A stretch of 64,000 bases of DNA. Source: Liolophura sinensis (Eukaryota > Mollusca > Polyplacophora > Chitonida > Chitonidae). A program made the position numbers and the translations under genes. Positions 12,156 to 23,700 of the stretch are shown here, in pieces (the first letter of the stretch is position 1; each line of letters begins with the position of its first letter). The stretch lies in the NCBI RefSeq assembly GCF_032854445.1, contig NC_088304.1:13963704-14027703 (forward strand), written 5' to 3'. The notes under the pieces were generated by a model that worked only from the letters and a program-made list of their open reading frames with translations, was not told the DNA's origin and made no database searches.

Positions 12156-13231
12156 GAGATTATGTAGAGAGATTATGTTAATCTTGCTACCTTGCTGTTT
12201 CGCATCGCTACCTCGCTCCCTCGCTGTTTCGTTACCTCGCTTCGCTGCCTTGTTACCTCGTTTCGCGTCCTCGTTACCTCGCTGCCTCGCCCTGTATTAG
12301 AAAGGTCGAGATAGCGAGATGTCTACTATCGGCTTCCATCAGAGACAAATGAGAGACAAAATTGTGATTTCGACAGAAGAAAGTCGATTTTTTTACCACT
12401 CTGACACGAATAGGCTCCCGTAGTTACGTGTTTAGCAGCCATAATTTGTTCTGATAGTCAGTAAATCGGGTCAAAGCGGTGCTGTTCAGGCATGTTCTAA
12501 AAACAGCTAGGCCTATATATAGGTTAAATAAGATTCGTAAACGTCTTTTCCTGCGGCTGTATCATGCCCATATGATAGCTGTGATTTTTTTTTTTTGTCC
12601 AGGTCGATGGACACGTAATTTATACTGTAAGAACAGACGTATACGCCAGTGTCAGTTATCACACTAGCTGTCGTCACTGCTCTACTTTTACTCTCTAACC
12701 CCTACACGCTGTAGCCTTATATCAGTAGTGCAGACGTGCCGCAAAATGGCCGATCGACACATAGCAACGAGAGTAGTGTAATGTCGGACCCAGAGCTTGT
12801 TATAATGCATTTCCGAAGCTTTCTGGCAGGCAGAAAAATTTTCGGCTTTCAACAGCGTCGATTTCCTCTTAGGAGTGGGTGAAGCTGACCTGCTCGGTAC
12901 GTTAGTAGGCCTACATTGTTAAATCAGGTGTCAGCGTCACTGGAGGAGCTGTGTAGGTCTGTTGCTCACTCCTGCCTTTGGCATGCCGTTTGGTGACAAA
13001 CTGGTTACGTAATGGCGATGTATACGGTATGTTCAAACTCGGGTCTATATTCAGGACGTTGGTATGCACACGATCTGTATCTATGTCACTATCCTAACGC
13101 TAGAATATGCTTGTGTATCCTACCATGTATGAGATTTAGATTGTCTGACGTCAGTATACTTGCAGACTGCTTCTAACATGTCAATTCAAAAGTCGTGTGT
13201 TCGAACCCGGCCTCCGCAGAGTATAGATTAC

Positions 13232-13330
13232 GGTTTTGTTTATTTATTTGAATGATATTTATTTAATTTATTGTTTTTTAACTTCATAACCAAGAATTTC
13301 TCACTTATAGCCGTCAATTTTCTTGGGTGG
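13232..13330 (-). repeat. SINE family A-like, strongly diverged 3' fragment
   Basis: Recognisable only by the AAGAATTTCTCACTTATA and GTGGGGGGAAT echoes. Confidence 0.4.
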
Positions 13331-14300
13331 GGGGAATCGGAGTTACAGGCGTAAACCACCGACCTGTGGCAAGTTATTGACAGACTTTCATCACATGTGA
13401 CATACATACAGATGTGAAGACCATATTGGTCTAACACAAGTGGTCTTCAATGAACGTTAAGAATTTAATTCGTGCCAGATGTCAAACGTCGTCAGCTACT
13501 TATTGGCCCGATCACCAGTGAGTCTCAGAGCAGATTAAGGAAACCAGAGCTTTTGCAAAGACTTTTGTCAGGCGTCATTCAAGAGACGATGGTTTCTGTC
13601 TGACTATTTAACCGGATTCTTTCCTTTTATAATCATGACCCCATTCTAATACTCGCGATCTGTATTTATTTCATTGTCCTAAGTTTAAATATGAAATGAA
13701 GTATTCTTAAAGGAAAAAGAACGCATAAAAAAGCAGTGAGCATAATAAGCAAGATCGATGAAAACCGTCTCTTAACATATGTTTACTTACTTTTTCTTTT
13801 CTATTTTTGTTTGTTTGTTTGTTTGTTTTTTAGCCCAGTCCAATGTGCGAACTGTAAGGTGGGCATGGGCCATACTGTCAGTGACACGCAACTCGGCATC
13901 ATTTTTTTTTGATTTTTTTTTTGTTAACAACAAATGAACTCTAAAGATTGAAGGCTATATTTTCACAAGACTTCCGAAAATTATTTTAACTCTTTTCATA
14001 AAGGACTTTGTCTAGGGCCATAATTAGGATAATTAAGATATGGAATAATTACGAGAAGAGATATGAAAGCTTGATTTATGAAGTTTAATGAAATTAGGCC
14101 CTTTTATGGATTATTGGAACCCATTCAGAAAACTTTTAACTGAACACCTAAATTTGTTTCTAACGTTCGCATTCAATAACTCTCCTAAAATATCAAGTGT
14201 TAAAATGATAGAACGTGTTAGTGTTGTAAAATATCAGTGCGAACATGGCGTAATGATTGCTTCAGGCAGTAGCTGTAATGTTACAGTATACAAGATTTCA

Positions 14301-14540
14301 AGGGGCCTCCGTGGCTTATAGTAGCTAGCGTGCATGTACAACACAGTGATCTAGGGCGCTCGCACCAATGCGATCGCTCTGAGTTCAAGCCCATCTCGTG
14401 CTAACTTTCTCTCCAGTCGTATGGGCGTGAGTTTCCCTCGTCACTGCCTGGTTACCTCCCGCCATACAGCTGGCCGCCGCCTTAGAAATTAAATATTCTT
14501 GAGTACGACGTAAAATTTCAATCAAATGAATGAATAAATT
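14301..14540 (+). repeat. SINE family A, full length but diverged
   Basis: GGGGCCTCCGTGGCTTATAG head to GAATGAATAAATT tail. It lies about 250 bp upstream of the SLC13 ATG, so it may be in or near that gene's promoter. Confidence 0.85.
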
Positions 14541-14791
14541 AACAAGATTTTAAAACAGTTATATAATGTTTGGAACAAATCACCCAAAAGTGTTCATTGG
14601 CCATCTGAGAAAAATACTTTCGTAAATTGTAAATTAAACACCTAACAATGTTACAATGTGTTACGCTGTGAGCACTCTTCCTCCTCCACAACTATCAAAC
14701 TGGTGGAATAACCATCACAGACTTTATATACATGTATAACACTTCACTTTTATAGCTTTGAAGTTCAGGCTACCCTGTGAGCATACACATC

Positions 14792-17700
14792 ATGAGGCCT
14801 AGGAAGCTCTTCCGGTCTCTCAGGGACATGAAAGCAATCCTCATGTCCGTGACTACCCCGCTGATTCTCTTACCTATTCTTTACACAGTTGAAGGCCAGG
14901 TAAGTTGGACAAAGAAATTTGTGAACTTCTGTTCCTGAATTGTTCCAGTGCAAGTTTTAACCGCGACAAACAGCTACGACAAACAGCTCTGTCAGTCGAT
15001 CTGCCGGTCGATATTTCCATCTGCTCGTCTGTCTGTCTGTCTGTCTGTCTATCTTCCGGAATGTCTGTCTACCAGTCTGTCTGTCCGTTACTTGGTCGGT
15101 CGGTCGGTCAAAGTTTTGACATCTTATGCTTCTATGCGGGTATCTCACTTGCAGGAAAAGACCTCTAAAAGTGGTTAGCGCACTTGCGCAGCGTAATGAC
15201 CCAGGAGCCTCTCACTAATGCGGTCGCTGTGAGTTCATGTCCCTCTTCGACCGTACGTGGGAAGATCTACAGCAACTCGCTGATGGCCGCGGGTTTAAGC
15301 CTATTTCATATTGAATCTTTCTTCTGCTTCATCAAGGAGTCTGAGTGCAAGACGATACCGACAGTTTTGCGGGAAATTTTGCCGGAATAGATTCATTGCT
15401 GAAATAAATTAGTTTTTTAAAAAGGTATAAATGTTTGCCGCCGTCGTGTAAGTTAAAAATTCTTGTGTACGGCGTAAAACACGAATCAAATAAAAAAATA
15501 AACATCAGGTGGAATACTTTGTCTATGCATGTACACATTTGTTTTAGTGTTGTCTTTTCTTATTAGTGAAATATTATTGAGTACGGCGTAAAAGAGCAAT
15601 CAAATAAATAAATCTTTTCTTATATAAGCCACTCTCGTTTATGCCGATCCTTACATTGTCTCTGTTGAAGCCGGGTAGATGTGCCTACGCTGTCTCCATT
15701 CTGGTAACATTCTGGGTTTTGGAAGTCCTGCCGTTTCCAGTGACGTCAATGTTACCAGCCGTCCTCTTTCCACTTTTGAGCGTTTTGACGACTCGTCAAG
15801 TCTGTGCGGAATATATTAAGGTAGCGGGAAAAGGTGTAGCAGAATGAAAATCCCGTACTCCTCACAGCGTGTGCGTCACTCTCTACCTTTCGCTTTACAT
15901 CACTGTCACCACTTGCGAATTTTGTGTAGATATCTTGAACAACGCCGAGGTCACTGGGGTCACGGTGATTAGGCAGGAAGGGATGTCAGAACACACAAAC
16001 CGTAATTTCTAATAATTCGCATACACATGCATTTTCTTCTCTTTATCCGGAGTATGTACAACATGATTCTAACCAAAACCTGAAACAATTTTATTGAAGA
16101 ATGCTGATTAAATAGTCCCGCGGGAGGACACACGTGATGAGGCTAAGCGTAAACAAGCATACGTACGTCTCACTGGCTCCATAGGTCAAGCTTGTCTATG
16201 GTGATGACAGTGATGTAGGGAGAGCGTAGAGTGGCACATTTGAGGTTAGGAGTAGCCTATGTGAAAAATCGTTCAAAAGTATATACATTTCCATTTTTGC
16301 GCATTAAAAATAAAGCTAAAAAATGAAGTTAGCTTCATCAAACGGTCACCTGAATGCAGTGCGAGAAAAGTCTTTCAGTTATTTGTTGCCTTTTTTTTAG
16401 ATTTTTTTAAAAGAAGTAAATTCACCGAAATGTTTGAATTCTGCGGTACATATTATAAAGTGGTTAGGAACATGTTCTATGACGTAACAGGAAGTTTTCC
16501 TCAATCTTAACACAGCTCTTTTTAATGTTTTATAGCTCTAAATACCCACGAGTGAAAGATTACTTAAGTGATTTTCAAGCCCTTGGGTACATGTAATTGC
16601 TAGATCCCAGACCTTGATCAAAAAGATCGTCGCTAGATCCCAAGCCCTTGAGCACTAAAATCGCTGTCAGATCCCAAGCCCTTGAGCACTAAAATCGTTG
16701 TCAGATCCCAAGCCATTGAGCACTAAAATCGCTGTCAGATCCCAAGCCCTTGAGCACTAAAATCGCTGTCAGATCCCAAGCCTTGAACCACAAAAATCGC
16801 TGTCAGATCCCAAGCCTTGAACCACAAAAATCGTTGTCAGATCTCAAGCCTTGAATCACAAAGATCGTTGTCAGATCCCAATCCTTGAACCACAAAGATC
16901 GTAGTCAGATCCCAATCCTTGAATCAATAATATGCTTAAAGATGTGTAGCATAGAGAGTAAAAACAGAGCAGCGACGTCAATGTTATAGCTTGAAAATGG
17001 TCACTTGTAAGTGGTGAAATCGGACCTCTTGTCATTTTACCCCAGCTGTCAGATCCCAAGTCCTTAACCAGTAAGATCGTTGTCAGATCCCAAACCTTGA
17101 ACCGCTAAGATCGTTGTCAGATCCCAAGCCTTGAACCACTAAGATCGTTGTCAGATCCCAAGTCTTGAACCGCTAAGATCGTTGTCAGATCCCAAACCTT
17201 GAACAACTAAGATCGTTGCCAGAGCCCAAGCCTTGAACCACTAAGATTGTTGTTAGGCATCGAACACTTGACCGCTTTGATCGTTGATAGGTACCAAACT
17301 CTTGACCATTAAGATAGTTGTTAGATCCCAAGTCCTTGACCACTGAAATCTTTGTTAGGTCTTAAACCGTTAAACTCTTCTTTGCTTTGACCAAATTATA
17401 TTTTCAAAACTTGTACTTGCAGGACCCATCCATTACCATTATAGGTATATTTGGCCTTGTGGCAGCAATAGAACGCTGGGGTCTTCACAGACGTGTGGCT
17501 CTGGGCATGTTAAAGCTGATCGGAACAAAGCCGCACTGGTGAGTCGGCTATCATCAAAAGCCAAAGGTCCTGGGTTGGCATACCACTGGCTCGCAATAAC
17601 TATTGGCGTGATGTCATTTTGCAACGTATGCTTTCAATTAAATTTTTGCTGAATTTAATGCATTTGTGTGTTGACAATGTATCAGTGATTCTAGAGTAAC

Positions 17701-20700
17701 GGTTAATATATTGCAACAACCATCACTGCATTCTTGTTTACTTAATTCTGCTTAAGCCATTGTGTTAGGGAGTGGTTGGGGGGAGGGGGTTGCATGTTGC
17801 TGATTTTTAAGCATATATATAAATAGTTAGAGTAAAACCCTAACGGAGGTAAATTCACAATAGGCCGTATTGCCAATTATCACCGATTACCTGTGAACAT
17901 TTGCCAACAATCACACTCTTGTCACTGTTTTGGTTTTACTCTCTGTGCTGTAATCCTTTGGGGGGCCTCCGTGACCGAGGTAGTTAGCGTGCAAGCGCGA
18001 CACAATCACTCAGGAGCCTCTCACCAATGCAGTCACTGTGAGTTCAAAACCAGCTCATGCTGGCTTCCTCTCCAGCTGTACGCGGGAAGGTCTTCCAGCA
18101 ATCTGCTGATGGTCGTGTGTTTTCCCCGAGTTCTGCCCGGTTACCTTCCACCACAATGGTGGCCGCTGTCGTATAAGTGAAATATTCCTGAACACCAGTG
18201 AAATAAATAAATTAATGTAATATTTCTTATTATATGATACTTTCTGCAGTCAGCATTGTTCGAACCAGAACATCAGTGTTATGTCTCGTCAGTAAAAGAA
18301 TCCAGAACATTATAATACCGTTTAATCCTGTTTCCTCTATCCTTGGATTGCAGGTTGATATTGGGGATGTTGGTGTGTACATCATTGCTGTCCATGTTCA
18401 TCACCGCAGGTGTCACTGCTTTGATGTCGCCCATCGTTAAAAGTATCATGGACAAGTTGAAAAACGTGACATTGGAAAATGGTAAGTGACAAGGACCCGT
18501 TGTATTGTTTTCTTGTTATTGTATGTTAAATGTGATGACAACACATCATTTTAAGTTATTCTTAATTACTGGCGATTATGAAAGTGCAGTAATCGCCGGT
18601 GAACTATTACCTTTTTCTTCTTAAGCCGTGGTGCTATAGGGTGGATACGTTGTTATACTTTACAAGAATTTACATGAACAGTCAGAACGAAACACTACCT
18701 GATCTAAACTGACATGATGCCATATCTGAACAGCGAGTGACCATTTAACAAGTACCACACTGTCGTCACCAACTCTACTTTAATTTAATCGATGCCGTAT
18801 AGTCTGTTATTAGGTTGAATTTAAACTTTAATTAATGTATGTTTGATGTCGACCTGACAATTTAGTGAAGGTAGTCGAGTAAAAATATGACAAACGACGT
18901 TAAATTCCTATGAAATATATGGATACATACATATTCAACCTCAGTTTGCAAGCATTAACATCACGGCAGTGTGAAGTTTTGAACTGCCCTCAGACCCTCA
19001 ACGACATTTAACAGTATAAAATACTTTTCCATGGATTATCTTTGAAGATTACGAAATTGAAGACAGAGAACAAGATGACAGATCAGAAGACGAGGAATCC
19101 GATATCGAGTATGTCGGAGGCAGCGAAAATGCAAAGTAGCTAAGCTTCTAAGCAAGTGTAGTTTAGTATCGTGTCCAGCTTAAACTCTAAAATCTATTCC
19201 GTTAAATTTATATTTATTTATTTTTTTTGTTTGATTGGTGTTTTACCCCGTACTCAACACTATATCAGTTATACGACGGCGACCAGCATTATGATGGGAG
19301 GAAACCCGGCAGATTCCGGGAGCAACCCGCAACCACCCGCAACCACCCGCATGTTGCTGCAGATCCACCTATTTCCGGCCGGAGAGGAAGCCAGCATGAG
19401 CTGGACTTGACCTCATAGCGAGCGTACTGGTGAGAAGCTACTGGGTCATTGGGCCGTGCTGGCGTGCTAACCCCTACGGGCTAACGGAGACCCCGTTAAA
19501 TTTAACACACTATTATGTCTTCTCAGTGTTACCAGAATAGCCCATGTGACTGCAACGTAATATCATATTATGACAAACGCATTATCTCCATACACTAAGA
19601 AATATAGCATTCTGTTGGAAATACAAAACAAATGTATCTAACATAACTCAATATTTTGTAGCAGTAACACAATCTTTTTTTGCGAACTTTCAGCAAGCAT
19701 AGTTTTCTTTCAATTTAAATAATTTTTTTTAGACATTGTACTTACTGTTGTTCTAATGGTGTCCTTACGGCAACATTTCAGCTCATGCTGGCTTACTCTT
19801 TGGTCGTACCTGGAAAGGTCTGCAAGCAATTTGCAGATTCTAGTGGATTTCCCTCGGTATCTGCTCGATTTCCTCCAACCATAATGCTGGCCGTCGTGGT
19901 ATAAGTGCAATATTCTTGAATATGGAGGAAAACACCAGTCAAATGAATAAATACGGCGTTGTCACGCATTTAATTTGCCAAAGGTGAGTGGTTTACTCCG
20001 GTAATTTCGATTTCCTTCACCCATAAAAATGAATGCTCGCGGATAAAAATGAAAAATTCTGGAATATGACGTTAAAGAACAGTCAGGTGACAAATCCATC
20101 AATCATGGCGTCAGGTATGTCTTGTTTCTATCGCTCCAGCGGGGGCCTCCTTGGCTCATTTGGTTAGCGGCAGACCTTCCCACATACGGTCAGAGAGGAA
20201 GCCAGCATGAACTGGACTTGAACTCACAGCGACTGCATTGGTGTTAAGTCTTAAACCAGTTTGAACAACTCGGCCCACAAGAGTGTACCCCAGTGATTCT
20301 CTAGTATTTATGGATACTTATGTGGTCTTGCATAAAAAGAGCATAGACGATCATTTGTTTCTTCAGAGTGAAAGTTTGGGCGTCACACTGTAGTGGGAAA
20401 CCAGTCATTTACTATTCAAAAGGCGGTGGTTTTATACCCCGGGGATTCCGATTTCCACCACCCATACTTATGTTGTGCGGCGGTTAGTTCTATGAAAGCT
20501 GTTGAATAAATTAAATAGTGCAGCGTTAATAAACAGTCAAATACCATCATCAGAAATTTTTTTAAGAACTACGTTATTAAGTTTTGAACATGAGCGTCCT
20601 CTGTTTTATATCCACAGCAAACAGTATATAGATGAAATCGAGCGTCTGCACAAGGCTCTGTCTCTCTGTATTGGATATGGTGCTATCCTGGGTTCTGTTA

Positions 20701-23700
20701 TTACCCTCACCGGCGGTCCCAGCAATTTTGTGGCCGTGGGACTCATCCAAGAGTAAGTGACTTAGGGACTGTTGAGGTTTAATATAGCTTGTTAAGATTG
20801 GTTAAATTTCTTTACCTGATTGGTGTTTTACGCCGTATTCAAGAATATCTCACATATACGACGGCGACCAGCATTATGATGGGAAGAAACCGGGCAAGGC
20901 CTTAGAGGGAGCGGGGTGGGGTGGGTTGGGGAGATATGGTTCTGAGTACAACCTTGTTTGCGACCTTTGGCGCATTTCCTTGTGTGCACTTTCCTCCTTA
21001 TGCTGACAAACTATAGCCCCCTAATTTGCTTTATATGCAGGTCATTATAAAAAGCAAGAAATATGAAAACAAATGAACAGTTGCAAAATGGGAGTTGAAA
21101 TTTTGCACTTGAAGGTTTGAACAATGAACAAAATGCACGAACTTAGTCAAATATCTGAAAATAATGCTCCCTCTTTCGTAATCGTGCGGTCCGTGTATAT
21201 TTTGCACAATACTTGGGCCTGCAAAATGGCCAAGAAAAAATATTACGTAATCACTACAAGATAAAGACTAGAGACGTTGTATTTTGGAAGAAAAAGTAAA
21301 ATTTTCCTTGGCTTTTCCCCGCAGTTTGTATAAGTTAATGTTAGACCTCTCAATTCAGATTAATTTATGGATTTATTTAGGCGCAATTGAAGTTTTTGGT
21401 TTCTACAAGCGTTCCACATTGGATTCAACTTCAGAAAATATCAGACTCATACCAGTCCTATTCATTGTGTTAAAATGATTCTGAAGTTTGAAAAAGTTAT
21501 GAAACGGGTTGCATAATAAATTTTACGAACTTATTACCAATTTTGAACGGTTACACGTGAATCGGGCTATTCTAAAATAATGGTAAAAAATCGATTGGAT
21601 TTGCGTCGATCAATTTTTTTTCCAAAGATCTCCCTTATAAGCCTCTTTAAATACATATCTGAAATATTAACTCTATAAAGACTTTTACATAAATCTGGCT
21701 GTCATCGTATAAGTGAAACAGCATTGAGCATGGCGTAAAGTAATAATCCCTCAGTCAGTCATATCGCCGGCCAATAAATCAATCAGTCACTCAATCAAAT
21801 TCATCCACTTTTATCTTGCAGGTTTTACAGGGCGTATGGCCTTCAGTCCAAGCTTACTTTCGTAAGCTGGTTGGTATTCGCCGGCCCTATAGGCGTCATC
21901 GTTATATTTCTGACCTGGATTTGGTTTGTCATTTTATTTCTCAAAGGAAAGTAAGTCAGAGACGCTTTTCGTCCAATTATTTGATTTATCTGATTCGTGT
22001 TTGACGTAATTTTATTTTCAGAAGATTTCTAAACTTTCAGGTCCAGTGTTTAAGGTGGTGAAAACCAGACACACAAAAGTGCGATGTGGAACAATTGATT
22101 TGTTTATTTATTTATTTATTTGATTGGTGTTTTACGCCGTACTCAAGAAAATTTCACGACGGCGGCAAGCATTATGGTGGGTGAAAACCGGGCAGAGGGG
22201 GAAACCCACGACCATCCGTAGGTTGCTGCCAGACCTTCCCACGTACGGCCGGAGAGGAAGCCAGCATGAGCTGGACTTGAACTCATAGCGACCGCATTGG
22301 TGAGAGGCTCCTGGGTCATTATGCTGCGTTAGCGCGCTAACCAACTGAACCACGGAGGCCCCTCATTGTGGAAGAAAGACATGAATTTAAACTTGAACGG
22401 ATTAATCATATACTTACCCGTTTTACCGAATGTATATGTATCATAAGTATATATCTCGAAAATTGTTCGTGACATTGATTCGTCAGGTTTATGATCGAGA
22501 GAAACCAGTGTGCTAGGAATAGTATCATTTTTTTAGGGCCCTGATGTGCTTCTCACAGTGTGATTTTGTATACCAAGCTTTAGGTGAAATACGGTAGTTC
22601 GACTAGTTTAATGTAAAAGACTATGGAGATTAAAACTATAGCAGTGACTACAGTGTGATAATTGACACGTGGTCATACGAAACCAGTGAAATCCGACCTC
22701 TTGTCAATTTACCTCAGTTAGCGTTTATTCTGACTGTTCATTTAATTGCTTAGACGGTAGTGATTTAGACGCCCCCTTATCACCATGGCCTAATCAGACA
22801 AAGGTAAAAAGTGTTACCCCACTTAACGAACAATAACCTGAAATAATGAGAAGGGACGTGCCTCGAGGACTTATATATAGTCCACAAGAAGACTTCAATT
22901 TTAGTCCTACGCAATCCATGCGCTGTGTTCCAGGAGTAACAGAAATAAACAACATTCAGCATCACAATTTATGCTGGAGAGCCCGGAAAACAGAGGACAT
23001 GTGTTGTATTGACATCAAGGGAGTTCACTTGTACAGGAATAAATTCATCCGTATGTATTTATTAGTGCGATTTCGGCGTATAAGGGGATTTTGGCAAGGC
23101 GTAACATTCAATATGCTATCATTTGCATTACAACAAAACACCCTTATGGTTACACCAAGTTTTCATTTTTTTATTCTACGGGCAATTTACTGCCCAATTG
23201 AACACTTTCATACACTTACACACTAGCTTTGTACTGGGCCTCCCTAGTTCAAAGGCTGCATAATGACTTAATTCGGAGCATCTTACCATTGGGGTCGCTG
23301 TAAAGTGTTATTTCAGCTCATGCTGGCTTCTCTCCGGTCGTACGTGGGAAGGTCCCTCAGCAACAAAGGATTAATGGTGGGGTTCTTCCGGGCTCTGTCT
23401 ACTTTTCTCCCACTATAATGCTGGCCGCCGCCGTATTAGGGAAATATTCCTGAGTGGAAATAAAATCCCCGCCCTTTGATGTGGTGTGAAAAAGATTTGC
23501 CTGGCTGGGGATTTTAGGACGAAAGTTTGGTACCATGACGTCATCGAAGTGACCGTGCAATGGTTGTATAATTTAATCTGTGGGTAACACTGAGATTCGA
23601 ACTCGTACCTCCGGATACGAAATCCGTCACTATACTAATTGAGCTGCAAGGGAAATTCCTAGTAACCACTACTAGTATGAGCACTGAGTATAGCTTCTCC

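Larger units (their letters stand above)
10469..12337. repeat. Inverted repeat pair with GAGGYAGC/GCTACCTC arrays
   Basis: The left arm 10469-10600 begins GGAAGCCGATAG and passes through TCTAATACAGGGC into purine-biased 8-10-bp units such as GAGGTAGC and GAGGCAGC. The right arm 12183-12337 is its reverse complement, ending CTATCGGCTTCC. Extra inverted mini-hairpins of the same motif occur at 10612-10638 and 11907-11990. The interval between them, about 1.6 kb, holds two SINEs and no gene. Confidence 0.75.
7430..14300. other. Intergenic spacer between NF1 and the SLC13 gene
   Basis: The two genes are divergently transcribed from this spacer of about 7 kb. I see SINE fragments, the 10-12-kb inverted repeat, a G-rich patch at 10180-10270, a tRNA-Leu/Ser-like head at 9089-9125 (TGGTCGAGTGGTCAAGGCGC) and short T-runs. 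None of the frames here (longest 84 codons) resembles a known protein. Confidence 0.6.

Noticed and set aside
16598-17372. CRISPR-like regular repeats
   Set aside because: Head-to-tail 34-bp units with no unique spacers, in a eukaryotic intron.
22846-23226. 126-codon frame inside SLC13 intron 7
   Set aside because: No family resemblance and no exon-like edges; does not fit the transporter phases.
23583-23660. tRNA-like sequence on the minus strand (AGCTCAATTAGTATAGTGAC with GAGTTCGAATCTC)
   Set aside because: Boxes A and B are present, but the acceptor and D stems do not pair; probably a SINE head or decayed tRNA pseudogene rather than a tRNA gene.
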